From: Tridacna crocea
Taxonomy: Eukaryota; Mollusca; Bivalvia; Cardiida; Cardiidae
Direction: 5' to 3'
Length of the DNA: 64,000 nt
Assembly: GCA_943736015.1 (NCBI GenBank)
Contig: OX031059.1
Span: 19,902,001-19,966,000 of the forward strand
A program made the translations under genes and the position numbers. The notes under the pieces were generated by a model. The model saw only the letters and a list, made by a program, of their open reading frames with translations. It did no database searches and was not told where the DNA came from. This document shows, piece by piece, positions 23,201 to 38,200 of this stretch (position 1 is its first letter; every line of letters begins with the position of its first letter).

Positions 23201-26200
23201 TAAATGTGACTCAAAAATTGCAAATTGTTTTGGGAAGGATAGAGAACATTGTGGTACATGTAATTGGAGAAAAAAACTGGTTAACAGTATTTCTTCTTTT
23301 CCCACATTTCAAATGTCTTTTTGCTTTGGGTCACTAAAACTTGGGATTGTGCAGTAAAGAATTAAAGTTTTTCTAAACAATGGGTGTTTACACAGCATCA
23401 TGTTCAACCAACAAAAACTAAACTGGTTAGACTTTAAGTAGCCGCCAAAAATTTGAAGGTGAACAAATCCCTGAAAAATGCTGGCGAGTTGAACTCCTTA
23501 AGATCACTTTAAAGTATGGCAGTCATTGGGTTAAAAGTTTCCAAATCTTTAATTGTACTTGAGATTTGGCTGTTCTAGCACTGACTGGACTGGTACAGTG
23601 ACAATCAAGACAAAATCAGTTGAAAGTTTGGCACAGATTTTGTGTGCAAGTTTGAACTCTTAAAAAATGCTGAACATAAGAGAAAACCCTGCATTTAATC
23701 AGTTAAATTTATGACGGACTTGAGATGGTACAGTGTACAATAAATGTCCAAATATGAAAAAGATCACTGTAGCATCTCATTATTGAGAGTACACACAATC
23801 CCTACTTTGGAAAACATTGCGGGAAAAGAAGAAAATGCTGTTAACCAGCATTTTCTCCTTTTCACACAATGTTTTCTACCATTTACAAAACAAATTTCAA
23901 AGTTTCAGTCTACAAATGCTTTCGATTTGGACAAGCCTAAAATATTGTCGGTTAGTAAATGAGATAAAGCTTGGAAATATTTCTACAAAATTTATAGTAC
24001 TTTTATAGAATCAATTCTTTAACAGAACATAGCTTTGTACATTCATTAAGTCCCATTTTGCAAGAGCATGACTCATGTGATTCAGAAGGTGTTCAGAATT
24101 CAATGCAACTTCTAATGCAAGTGCATTCCGAATTTCTGTCCGTCGCGGTAGGTAGATGTTTCAATTAAATCCAGTAACTTAAATGGTTTCCGGTGCATTC
24201 CGGTGAACTTTCGCCGCTCTAAATCTTATGGCGAAAAGTAAATGCCACTGCTTCCACAACAAACGTTCATGTCTTACATTAGCATGTATGTCATTCACTT
24301 GAAATAATTCGACAATTACAACTTTTCTTCAGAAATTAAATGAAATAAATAATTTTCCACTTACTGAATAAATCTATATTCTGTTGGGCAGCTAGCGTCT
24401 GTTGCGTAGCCATGTTGGAAATCTAACAACAGCATTGTCCAATCAAATAAGCCGTTACTAAATGGGCTTTCCCAAATCTCATTGGTCAATTATCGAATGA
24501 ATATTTTTTCAACTGCAATCTGTAAATTTTTATATGTTGCAAAATTTTTTTTTTCATTGGATAATTTTTTTTTTTCATTGGATAATTTTTTTTTGTATTC
24601 GATATTTATCTTTTATTGAATGTATATAATTTAAGTTTAGAACAAATATATTTTTATCCAATGAATATTTTTTTGTTTTCGAATGAAAATTTTTTTTTCG
24701 AATGAATATTTTTTCGTTTTAGAATGTAAATTTTGATATCGAATATTGCAACGTTTGTCACGCCATAGTCTGCACACTGAAATAAGTGTAATCTAAATAA
24801 CGCTACTTACGATCGTTACAGTGAAGGAGACGCCTATCCATATGTAGCCTATGAGTGGTGGCATGTCTGTAAAAAGTAGTAATGGACCAACTGGTATTGT
24901 TGACAAAGCTCCGAGAAATGCTACCCAGCCTCTGTGACCTACTTTGTCCTGTCGTAAAATATGAAATGAGTATTTAGATTCTAATGTTTTTGTTGTGTGT
25001 GTGTCTAACGTAATAGGATACCGGAAGAAGATTTACTGAGATAGATTAAAGTAACAACAAAAAAGGTATTAGAAACATGAAATGGAATAGAATAGAATCT
25101 TTTTTTCTTTTGGTGAAAGGTTGAAATTCATTTTATTTGGTGAGGATCATATCGTAATATTCTGGTTCGTGTCTACACCACTCGTGAAAAGGTGAACTCC
25201 AGTATTTACTTGATATCAAATACTCTCTATGTACATACCAAAATCATCCCGACAAATGGTGATAATACGACGGATACATCATATATCACACCGTTAATGT
25301 AGGAGGAATCAGTTTGGGCATAACCATATCTGTCTTGTAAGAATTTACTGAAACACAAAGTTATATAAATTGTATCTTTATGATATCAATGAAGTAAACT
25401 GTAACAATTAAGAGCTCTTCCTTCTTTCTGCATAATAAGACATTAATTTATGCTTTTCTTACAATCTGCATTTTTAGATTTAAGAGAAAAAAATGAACTA
25501 AAAAATGTAAAATGATACCCCCATCTCAATAACCACAAAGTTCAATCATGCACCATTTACAAAAGCCATCTAGACTCGGGTCAAGTACTCGTGAGTATAC
25601 ACGAAATTTTCTGATTTTGGTTCTCTTTCTCTATACGGCATGACAAAATTCTGGGCTTGTTCCAAATTTAAAGGATGTCAAGATGAAAAAGTGGCCATAT
25701 TACAAATAATGGCATTTCTATTAGAATGCCAGGCTACACTGTTGGAAAAGGGTTGATTTTTTTTCATTTCTTCTTATCCCAAAATCATTTTCAAAATCTT
25801 TCTCCATTTGGATGGTTAGAGCAGCGGTAAAAATTGTAGATCAAGGTGTAGAAATGACAGAAAGTAGTATAGATTCCTCGTCAAGAGAACAAGTTATTGA
25901 AAAAGGTACTGTATGACTAATTGTCATCACATACAAATACCATTTTCGACCTGTGAGCTGACATATGTACAAACCTGGATATACCAAACTGAACAATACG
26001 ATCTTTTTCATGTTTCTTTTTGCTTATTTGTGAAGCCCCTTTATTTAGTAAAATTATCCAGGCTTATAATTGTAACAAAACTCAGTTTACTAACCGCACT
26101 TAAGCAGCAATAGGGAACATGTCACCCTTTATTTCGCAGCCACGGAAAAATTGCGCCGAAAACAAATTTCAATATTTAGTATCTCATTTCAAATGATTTT

Positions 26201-29200
26201 CTTTTCTCACATTTCCACTCGATGATACAGTATTATTCACTGCAGACTAGCATACCTTCCGTTTGCTGTAAATGGAAGCTGGAAGCCGTAGTAAGAGGCG
26301 ACCATTAGGGGAGACCGGGGCTATTTGTTACAATTTTTCGTTTTTCTTGGATAAAAAATTCAAATATCCGTATATCCAAACAATTCTTATTTTGAAACAA
26401 ACCTTATCAACAGAGGTAAAATATGAACACTTATATGCGAACAAACTTTGAACAGGTTCCTCAGAAAATTGATTTTTTCCATCAGAATTTTCTGTAACAG
26501 TTTGCCCCACGTTTGGGGCAATGTGTTACAAGGAGCGGGGCAAAATGTTACATGAACTGCTTCAATGGCATCTTGATCTTAAAGGCACTTGCACACTCAT
26601 AAGCTAGTAGGCGTACATCACATGGAGACAAACCACCATAAATAATTGCTGCTTTTGTCGGGTACTGAACAAGAATGACCACTTGGACCTTGTCAAAGAC
26701 AGCTAGATGACCCTAATGGAAACAACTGAGACCCCTTCAACTGAACCTTTTGTTTTCGCTTGTTTGACGTAGCAGCAAAGCGTCATGGGTTTCATATTTA
26801 TACTCCCCATAACGAAGTGGAGGGGGTATACCGGAATCGCCATGGTTGTCCGTCCGTCCGTGCGTCTGCAGACACAATTTTGTCCGGAGCTTTTTTCCTA
26901 CAGTTTTTCAAATACTGCTCTGAAATTTACACATAATGTTTGGGTACATATGAAATTGTGCATGTGCAATTTTCAAATGAGAATAACCCTTGATGTTTTT
27001 TTTTTTTTTTTTTCAACAGTAATTGCAATGAAATTCTATTGGAAAAGCAATGACTGCTTTAAATCTGTAATGGGTCTAAAATCTAAACAAGAGATTCACA
27101 TGCAGTTGCAATGCACAGATGCCAGTGCTTTAAATTGTAAGGCGAAAAGGGGTATAAATCATACAAAAATTCCCCTAGTGTTACCTATAACATCCTAGTG
27201 TAGGACCGGAAGTTCGTTTTGTACCGTCATTTGCGATTGTATAGCGATGTTTGGTCGACTGAGAGCTCTCAAGTCATCCGATTTTGATCACTTGAGAGCT
27301 ATCAAGGGACCAAACGTCGATGCACAATTGCAAATGACCGTAAAAATGAACACCCGGCCCTACATTTTGAACATAATGTGTTTGACTTTGGTAGTAAACT
27401 TGCTTTCAGATTTTCGAGTAAATATGTTCATGAATGATTATCAGAGATTCTAACGTTACACAGTAGGCCTATCAGGGTATATTGCAGGACGACAATGACA
27501 TTGACGACGACGACGGAGGCAGGGCTACGACAATATCTTGGTGTACACGGCCGAGCTAAAACGATGCACAATATGAAATAATTGACGGGGTAAACTGTTA
27601 CAGTGTAACAATATGCCCCATCTCTTTGTAACATTTTGCCCCAATCACTTTTTTGGACTTTGTCTAAATGCCAAATTTTAAACGTGAAGGTAGTGAATAA
27701 AATCTTTACATTGAATGAACTACAAATCATTTCTATACAATAACATGTAAAGATATCAAAAATATCTTAACGGGTTACTATACAAATCGAATTTTTCATA
27801 CATCAGTCAAAATTTACTTTCGTGCCAGATTTTGTGTTTTTTTACTCTAGTTTGTTACGGTTTTATAATTCTTCTTCGGTCTGTTCCACAACGTAAGTAA
27901 AAAACATTGCGCTTTTACGTCATAGCAGTTTTGGCCTCATCAAACGCGTCATCATTGAACAATCTCTCCTGTAACAGATTGCCCCGTGTATCATTTAGCC
28001 CCGGTCTCCCCTATACACATGGCAACGAAAGAGGCAGGAAGTTGTTTAATACTGGAACACTTCTGTCGAAGAAATACATATCACATAGTAATTCAATGGC
28101 CCTGAAGTGGCATTACAATGATAGGAAGAGCTGAGAAAAGATCACTTTTTTTTGCCATCGATTATTTTGGCATGAAAAGGTCGAAAGTATGTCAATAAAA
28201 GCAAAATAACTGTGGAATTAACCATCAATATAGAAATTAAGGCTCAACCCACAGCCTCGGATTCGTATCTCCTGGTTAAGTTTAAACGAGAACGTTTCTA
28301 ACTCTTGAACTGAATAGCTGAGACGGGTATGCATCACTTACCTTTTTCGCTTAACGTTCACATGCCAGCTCTGAATGGCTGCACAGTCGTATTTAACCAG
28401 CCGTCAATGCCTGCCTTTGTGACAAGTATATCTAATCTGATTGATCGAAATATTCTATCTTTTCCAGAGAATAGCTTAGTTCAAGCGCCGGACAAGTTCT
28501 CGATATTTTCTGTCCATTGGGAACAAGAAATACCATGATAAATGGTATACGGCGTAAATTTTGCCACCAAAAGGTCTTCAGGGGTCCGAGGAATAAAAAT
28601 CTCTGCAGAATTGACATGTCGATATTTCAAATCATTCATTCGAATGCTATACCGAAAAGTAAGCCAAAAATCAGCGCTTTAAGCTACGCCGATAAAATGC
28701 TGCCATCCCAATGGACCGTTTTAGTTGATTAAAAAGAAGAAGAAAAACCAACCGGCAACGGTAAAAACACGCACAAAAAAAACCCAAGTCAAACAGAAGA
28801 AGAAAAAACTTACAAATGGAGTTTTCTCCTTTATTGCAATGACGGCGTTAGGGTGATACTTTGTACCGTACCAACCTAGGCAACAAAGACATATCGCAGA
28901 CAGGAAACACGAACTACAAATCGCAGCACCTGCAGAGTTAAGTATTCGTGATATAATTAGCCCATGGCAAAAATGCATTTTGTAGGAGAGTGTATCGTTG
29001 ATAATTTGTGAAAACATGTGTTTTTGTTGAACATTTTTGGTGAGGCAAAAACCTTTTGACAGACGAGAAATTGTTTGCACAGGCGATCTGCAACAAAAAG
29101 CTATTGAAAGAGACAAAGGAAATCACTGCTTAGGCGGGAGTCATGCTCTGTGAAAAGATAGTTTAGTGCATCTGCAGAAAGTATCGATTCATATCAGCCT

Positions 29201-32200
29201 GCACAGTCCACATGGGTGGATACTTTTTCTGCTGTTTTTTAATTTTGTGCGTGTGAATGGACCATTCTAACTCATTATTTGGTTGGTTGTTGGACAAAAA
29301 TGGATTCATGGTTGGCGACGACTTGCTTGGTATAACGCATTACTTTGATGCGTCAAACACTTTCCCTCCACCACTGACGGTTATCCTAACATGACAGTGA
29401 AAAAATTTAGTATAAGTTTTTGTTTATTTTGTTTCTCAGTAAAACGTAATGGACATTATCATTTAATTCTACTGGTGACCATGAAAAAGACTAAAATGTT
29501 ATTCCAGTTTAGCGTTTACAAGACCTTTTTTAAAAGTGTCTGACCTTTTCAATCAGACGAACTTGATGTACAAGTCTTTTGAAAATATAAGAGGAAGAGA
29601 TGTATCCACCATTTTCTCCTTTACTAATAAAGTTTCATTCTAATAAATATATATAAAAAAAGAAAAACGTAACTCGTGATGTACACCATATCTCGTCTGC
29701 AAATGCTTTGACCTGTCGAAAACTTAATCCTATAGTTTAGAGTTAAACGACCTTGTTTAATATTTTTGACAATATTTTGGGGAAAAAATAATGGCTCTAC
29801 GCAGCCTTTTACCCATAATGTCTCTTCCCTTCAAATAGCTTACTTGTGCCATATTTGGCTTGTCGTCTGCGCACGCCCTCAGTTTGGATAAGTCTTAAAC
29901 TTTCTCACATGGTTGAGAATAAATGAGATGACTGACTTAATAAGCGACTTTACATACCCACAAATAGTGTTGGACAGAGACCAATCCACTTGGGCATATT
30001 TGATGTGAGTATAAATGTGAGTACACTGCCTATCCCCATTGTAGATACTGCTATACCAAACGCTAAAGCAAGTTTGTCCGGGAACCAGGAGGCTATAACA
30101 CGATCCCTAACAACTGGAAACAGAAATAAATTTAAAAAAATATAATTATATAAAAACAAACAAACAAACAAACAAATGTAAACAATTTGGTCTAGCTGAT
30201 CAGTTATAGTGTTCCTTTGAAACTTACGAAAAACCGTGGCAGATAAATAAAAATAGCTTTTTGAAATATTTGACCTTAGTTGTTTCGTTCCTTTGAATAT
30301 TTTCACCAATACTTGTTCAAATCATACGCAAATAAACGTTACAATGAGAATTTCTTGTACAGAAAGGATAATTTTCAAATTTTCATTCCTAGTGTGTTAC
30401 ACTTTTTGTTGATTAAACAGATGTGTGCAGTCTTTCCAGTCAATACCATGATTTAGAGTTGCATTGACCAGTCAATATAATTATCGAGACCGACACTTAC
30501 TTCTTGAAGAGCCGGTTCCCGCACCAAGTAACAAGCGTCCGCACATCATGAGAGGAAACATGTAGACGGAACCCCGAATAGACTGCAGGGAGGCAATGGC
30601 GAATACAAAGGAACCCGAGGTGGCGATACCAGTAAATACTAACGCCGATACTGAAAATTGCAACAATGACTATAGGTGGTAACCTAAAATGCTTCTAATA
30701 GATTAAGCATTTGTCAGTAATACCGCAAAATTTTAATGACATTATCTACAGTAGACAATGGCAGTATCCATAATGGATTGTAAATAGCAGGATCCATAAT
30801 GCGTATTAAACAGCAGTATATACATGTACAATAGATTTAAAAGGCAGTACAAACAACGGAATATAAATGGCAGTATGTGAGAATGGCACTATTTGCGATT
30901 GGTTGTTGATGGCAATATCCTCGATGAATTGTGCATGACAATATGTCCTACAGCTCGTAGTTGGCAGCATTTGGCACTGTTGTTAAGGGTAACTTTTCGG
31001 TGGGTTGTGCGATTACTAACAGCTAGATCTTAATATAGACTGTAACCTCCATTCTTAGTCTACGGTAGACCCACCAGGCTACAGTCCGATGTACAGTGAC
31101 ATTTTCCAGCTACAGGATTTTTAAAAAATGGCAAAAATTTGGTAAATTCTGCTTTAGACTGGAAATTTTCAGTTGATCTATTCTGCAGTTTTATCTTTAA
31201 GAAAATAATGAAGTAAACATTTTAAATTTCACTCTTACTTACGCCTGTTTCCCATGCGGTCGATGATGAAGCCAACGGGGAGAATCAGCGCGGAACTTCT
31301 ACAAAACAATAATGAGATCATTTTAATTTCTGTTCTGCTATTTAGAGTTTTTAATAAAGTTACATCTAGATGTATTATGAGACATGTACATATGTACATG
31401 TCAATGATTGTATCAGGTAATTTCTTCCAGTCGAACTTGTGGCCTTTTCTACCCTATCGAAGAATTTAAGCTCTACTGTACAAAGTCCACATTCGTCCAC
31501 CTCGTATGCTTTCAGCTTGGAAGTATCTAGAAATTTGTTGTTGTGGAAAATGTGACTATACACTGATGGTGTCTGTGCTAAAAGTTCCATGACTTTCATC
31601 AATTATCGTATTCTTATTAAGAGATAAGACTTGTGCTGATTTAAAGCCATGGAAACTAGAGTTTTTACTTGTAAAACTAAGTGTATCTTAGGTGTAGAAC
31701 TTACGTCCAGGAGGAGATGGTGTAGAGTAGATTATACCTTGCTGCACCCATACCCAGGCAATCATCGCAGCATGACACATTGGCAGATTGACTACAGTTT
31801 GTTGTCTGAAGGAAATAAATATGCCTGACCAAAATTAAACAGCCAAAACTCGTTTTTTATTTGAAAAAAGCTTTGAAATGATAAATAGCCCAGCATATGT
31901 GACGACATTTAAGGATATTGTTACTAAAATATTGGCATTTTATTAAGACTCAAAGATGGAAGCCCTTTGAAAAACATTGTCGGAAAAGGAGAGAATGCTG
32001 ATAATCAGGATTTTCACCTTTTCCTACAATGATTTTCATCCTGCTGGACACAAATTTCATTTTTTGAGTTACATTTATTTAGACGTCTGAAAATGCTTTC
32101 ATTTGGACTAGTTTAAAGTTTTGTCGTCTGGTAAAGGCTCAAGACTCAGAAACTCCTTTCAGGCAACCTACCCATTCATTGGTAAATAAAAAATCGTACG

Positions 32201-35200
32201 ATATGTTCATGGAACCAATGACACGCTTCATAAATTGTTTTTGAAAACGATATTCCGTGGGGCTAATTACATCGCGGGAAATGAAAAAAGATGTAATGTA
32301 TGTGATCAAAGCATTATGGGTAACTGATCAACGACAGTACTGAAAAAGCAAGATATTATTAACTCAGTACAACTTTATATAAATAAGAATGTTATGGGAG
32401 AGTACGAGTGCGATTACATTTGAAAACGGGTACTTTGAAGTTTTTTTTTGTTATTGAAGTGAAATCAACGTTGCAAGAAGAAAGATTATTCTTTATATCT
32501 CTTTTTCACTTTTTCCAACGATATTTTGAATAATCTATTCCTAAAGACGAAAGAAGTATACACGTAGAGGGCAATATGGAAACAAATTAAATTAAGATAG
32601 TTTCAGTACATCATGTGTAAATTTTTGCTGTCGATCATATCATTAATTCCCGCGTTTACAGTCTACCTCATCTTCGCAAGCCAAAGCTGACGACCCTTGG
32701 CGGATCGAGCTTGATGGATGCAGCAGAATGAAATGGCTCGTAGCATTTCATCGTTGATACAAATAGAATTAGGTTGCGACCTTTCGAATAGGAGGTAAAC
32801 ATGGAAACCTACGTGGATGTCTGCTTATCGCTTCATGTTGAATGATTGTATTCGTAAGAGGTTCGTTAAACGATATTTCATTGGCTTTCAGAAATATGAT
32901 GTAAAGGGGGGTAGTAACCAGCATCCAATAGAGGGCGCATTGCAGGAATCTCGTAATCGGGCTCAATCAGCCAAGGTAAGATCCACGTAGTGATCATAAC
33001 CTTGGTTCGCAAAGATGAGTATATCTTGGGCAAATAACATATCTTTTATTATTAACCTGGACCATAACATTAATAGAAACCGGTGTTACATACTGGTTGC
33101 CCCTCGATCTGTGCCTGTAGGGCGCTCGGAATATCCATGCAGAAATAGATGCCGACAACCAGCATACAGTCAAACACTAGTAATAGATATCGTCCTTTCC
33201 CTGAAATAAGATGTGAACAACAATCACTTGTTAGTCATTATTATATTCATTATTATTGTTATTTTGATGTACGTGCTTATGGTCGTAAACATTATTCTAG
33301 TTACATTACAGAGGCCAGATGCGTTTCTGCACTATCTTAAACAGGACCTCTGCGTAACATTCTTTCTAAGTCGGTACCTTCCCCATATAAACATCGTCTG
33401 AACTGTGCTTATCGATAAGAAAGGAATTGATTCTATTGCAACGATTATCATCGATACTCTTTAGTTTCATTAAAAAAAAGGGCATGTTAGATAACCTCAA
33501 GGGTTCATGTCCATCCCAGATGACCTTGAAAAAAGGAGGCATACAACCAGTAGCCTAGAAATTGTTGAAAATTGTCACGATATTATAATCTGTTTTATGA
33601 CGTCACTAGAACTTTAACCTTGACATTGGCATTGCGCTTATCAGCGTTCAGCTTACTCTAACCACTAATTCTTTACCAAACGACAAAGTCTTAGGCTTGT
33701 CCCTATTGAAAGCGAATGCAGACGACAAAATTAAGTTTGCTCAATCGAGGAAATGCGCCTTTAAATGGTTGGGAAAAATGTGGGAAAAGGAGAAAATATT
33801 GTCTACTATCATTTCTTCCTTACACGCAATATTTTACAAAAGCCTTTGTCCATGTGGGAAAATATGTAGGCTATTAAAGAATTACACTGTTTAATAAATT
33901 AGATGCAATATTTGAACCAACGGTAAACTTGCAAACCAGCATTTTCTCCTTTTCCTACAGTGTTTTCTATCCTTCCCAGATCTAATTTTGAAATTTTCAG
34001 TCACCTTTATTTTGTCGTCTGCAGATGCTTTCAACTTGGACCAGTCTAAGATTTTGTCGTTTGGTAAAGAGTTAAACCCCCCTTGCCAAAACATGGCTCA
34101 TATGTATGGGCACTGCTCTTAGAATTCATTTTCCTAATGCATTATACCAAGCAAGTTGTCGGACAAGATGGATCCAATGTGTCTTAACCCATTACCAAAC
34201 GACAATATTTCAGACTGGTCCACATTGAAAGCATTTGCAGACGACAAAATTAAAGTGACTTAAAATGTGAAAATTGTTTTGTGTATGGTAGAAAACATTG
34301 TGGGGAAAGGAGAAAATGCTGGTTACCAGCATTTTCTCGTTTTCCCACAATGTTTTCTAACGGCATCTTTTTCAGAGGCGTCAAAAGTAGGGATTGTGTG
34401 GTAATAGGTTAAAATCGACTGAACTCTGAGAGTAAGACATGAGGGAGAATGGTACTATGACATGCAGAAAATATTTATCAACACCAAAAGACGTTGACCC
34501 TGGTCTGTTTGTACGGTTTGTGAAGCCTGACATAAATCTACGATTTTTGCAGATACACTTAGCCGTTGACAATTTTTCTTATTTCACACAAGTTAGGGAT
34601 CAGCATAGTGTGACACCGTTGGTGAAAGAAATGTACTACTACTCTGTACATGTATTTCCAAAACTGACTTGCGTACATTTTCATGTCAGTTTAACTTTGC
34701 CAAAAAAAAGGGGGGAAAATAGATCCAGGCGTGGTAAGGCTGAAAGTTGATTTATTGTTAGCTTTTAAACCAAAAGGTAATGTACGGGGATCCTTGGAAC
34801 TATTTTCACCTCGCATGAACAATCCTGTTAGAATAGAATAGAATCTACTTATTGCACAGTTATAGCCATTACATGGGTTAAAAGGAAACGTACCATATAC
34901 AAGATACATTTGCATGTACATAAAAAATATGGCTTCATGCATTCCATGTTCGTAAGAATAAATCAATAAAATTTTAGAATTTATTAAAGATGTTAAAAAA
35001 TACCATTTAGCACACGAAAAGCTTTTTTATAACAATTTCAAGATTCGTTTGATTAAATGTTATCTCAAATATCAACTTATGTCAAATCCTATGTATCTCG
35101 ACAGAAATCCTTCAAAGTTTATCAGTTTGTTTGTACACTCTTGGGTTGAAAAGGCTAAGCAGATTTGAGAAAAGATGAACATTGGTCGATGAAATTTTAG

Positions 35201-38200
35201 AAGATTGTTTTGTTTGTTTTAATCTGTATTACTAGAACACTTCAAAATGTCATAGCATCAATATATTGTGCAGTGAACACAAGATGGACTCTCTGTTCAA
35301 AAGGGCACGTTTGACTCTAGGAACTGAAAGTATTTGCGGACGACAAGATAAATGACACTCAAAATTTATATACAATATTTGATTTTAGAAGGTTAGGAAA
35401 CATGACTGTATGAAAGGGATAAAAAGATGGTCAAGCATTCTATCTTTTCCAAATTTTTTTTTGTACGTTGTGGTCGTTAAAACTCGGGATCGTTTCTTTA
35501 ACTTTTTACCAAACGACAAAATTTTAGACTGGTCAAAATTGAAAGCATCTGCAGACGACAAAATAAATGTGATGAAAAATGGAATTCGTTTTGGGAAGGG
35601 TAGAAAACATTGTGGGAAAAGGAGAAAATGCTGGTTACCAGCATTTTCTCCTTTCCCCATAATGTTTTCAGAAGGCTTCTCCCGCATGGTCATTAAAAGT
35701 CGGGATTGTGTGTTAAAGAGTTAACGGTTTAATGTTAAAAATTGATGAGGGGATAAAAATTTAAGGACTTTCTTTTCATTTCAAGGGTGTTTTATCAAAA
35801 TGTTTATCAAAAATTCGTATACTATAGATCCGTTTAAGGCTGCATATTGTGTATGTACAGTCTGAGTTTGGTCTAAAATATCCAACATGAACAACCACTA
35901 TATTCTCAAGAACGTTCGTTGTCTTATTCTCCAGAATATTCTATATTTGAGAGTAAAACATCTTCTGATTGGCTAAACCAAATGGTTTACAAAATTTTAG
36001 ACTGGTCAAAATTGAAAGCATCTGCAGACGACAAAATAAATGTGATGAAAAATGGAATTCGTTTTGGGAAGGGTAGAAAACATTGTGGGAAAAGGAGAAA
36101 ATGCTGGTTACCAGCATTTTCTCCTTTCCCCATAATGTTTTCAGAAGGCTTCTCCCGCATGGTCATTAAAAGTCGGGATTGTGTGTTAAAGAGTTAACGG
36201 TTTAATGTTAAAAATTGATGAGGGGATAAAAATTTAAGGACTTTCTTTTCATTTCAAGGGTGTTTTATCAAAATGTTTATCAAAAATTCGTATACTATAG
36301 ATCCGTTTAAGGCTGCATATTGTGTATGTACAGTCTGAGTTTGGTCTAAAATATCCAACATGAACAACCACTATATTCTCAAGAACGTTCGTTGTCTTAT
36401 TCTCCAGAATATTCTATATTTGAGAGTAAAACATCTTCTGATTGGCTAAACCAAATGGTTTAGCCAATCAGACGATATGTTACTTTCAAACTTTGAATAT
36501 CTTGGAGAATGAGACTAAGAATATTCTCAAGAATGGTTGTTGAATACAGACCCTGGTCTTGATCTACATTATCTATAGAAACAACACAAGTCATGCTTTG
36601 AATCCAAATAGGTGTTAAAATAATCCAAGTTTAACAAACTCAAGGGAGAAGCCGTTTGAAAACCTTGTGAGAAAAGTAGAAAATGCTGTTTCTAGCTCAT
36701 AAAAAAATATTATCGGAAGGACATTTATTTTGTTATCAGCAAATGCTTTGAATTTGGACGAGTCCAAAATTTTGTTGTCTGGTAAATATTCAACCCCTAT
36801 ATCCTGCTGAATAACTAAAGATAAATTTTAAAAGTCGACAGTAAAAGCCCGCATTCCGCTATTTCAAAGTTATATTTTTGAAGAGAAATATCTCCTTATC
36901 GTACAATGTGGAAGCAAGATCAGACTGCGAGTTTTTGGCAGTTAGTGAGTCAGCGGTCAGTGACTCGCACTTAGTAGCCTCAAGGGTTAAGAAGTTTTAA
37001 TGACAGAACGAACCATCGTTACGAGAGACACGACGTCGGAATGTCCGTCCTTCCTTTGCACAACAGCTTTCATAAAAGTAAAAGGCTATGTAGATCTCGA
37101 CCAGACTACATGACTGAGCAGTTCGATCTTTGATCATCACTTCCTGAGAGGTGAAGAAAACATTCTGGTACCAAAATAGAATCAAATTGTTCGTAACTGC
37201 AATATTTGGAAACATTTCATCGCGGGAGAAATGTTCACTTCATTCACTGATTACGATGTATGGGTTATTTCTTTACGAAACGACAAGGTTTTTAGACTTC
37301 CATATTAAAGAACTTGCAGACTACAAATTTAATATTTATCAAATGTTGACAATTATATTTCCGACATTATTAAACATTGTTTGGGTGGAGGATATACTTT
37401 TTACCGCCATTTTCTCTGGTTCAACCATGTTTTCAAAAAGCTTCTAGCCCAGGATCGTAATAACAGGACAGTTTGGCAAAGGGTTGTATCGTAAGACCAC
37501 ACGTAGTCGACCTAATATTAAATAGTTAATCTTCGTATTGAAGACCGTGGCCTTTAACTTCTGTGGTCCTTTGGCTGCTAAACGCGACATAAGGACCCTT
37601 TGCAGACCTTGTAGATTCAAGATCAGACTGCACAGAGTGTGAAGTCTGATCTTGGATCTACAGTGTTTGAATAGGAGATATTTTCCCTTTCAAATAAGTT
37701 TGAAATAACTATACTTGAGTTTTTTACTGTCGACTTTAATTTCACTATAGTTATATAGCAGATTCAAGGATTATCTCTGTCCAAGACGGCAACGTACTGT
37801 CCATGTTGAGAGCTGCCTATCTTGAAAGTATTTGCAGAGAAATAGAATATGACTCAAATAGTCAATTGTGTAGAAATAGGGTAGAAAACACCGTGTAAAT
37901 AGTAGAAAATATTTGCTACTAGCATTTTTCTCTTTTTTTCACTAGGTTTGCAAACGTTGTGTACATTGTACCTCACAGTCGTTGGTCAAAGACCTGACTT
38001 GGCTCAAAATTATTGACATAATGTAGACTTCCTACAGGCCAATGATAGCGAGACACAGTCTGTGGTTCCAGGTACACCAATAAGGCAAGATTGTAAAAAA
38101 GACTTTGAAATATGTCTTGATCTTTTAATTTTCACTACATAAAGATATCATTATTATTATTATTATTATTATTGTTATTATTGTTATTTGGAGTTTTATG

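Noticed and set aside
26785..27198. 137-codon plus-strand frame beginning near 'ccccataacgaagtgg'
   Set aside because: It lies in a repeat inside the exon-8 transposon; a homopolymer T tract reads as Phe and no transposase motif (DDE/D) is present.
28329..28640. Consensus donor GTAAGTG on the minus strand (about 28336-28342) preceded by protein-like frames
   Set aside because: The frames have stops before the donor, and the neighbouring transporter exons already join in phase 0; a 29- or 37-nt exon would break the frame.
35410..36197. Two near-identical 92-104 codon plus-strand frames
   Set aside because: They are the same TTAA element copied by the 473-bp tandem duplication.
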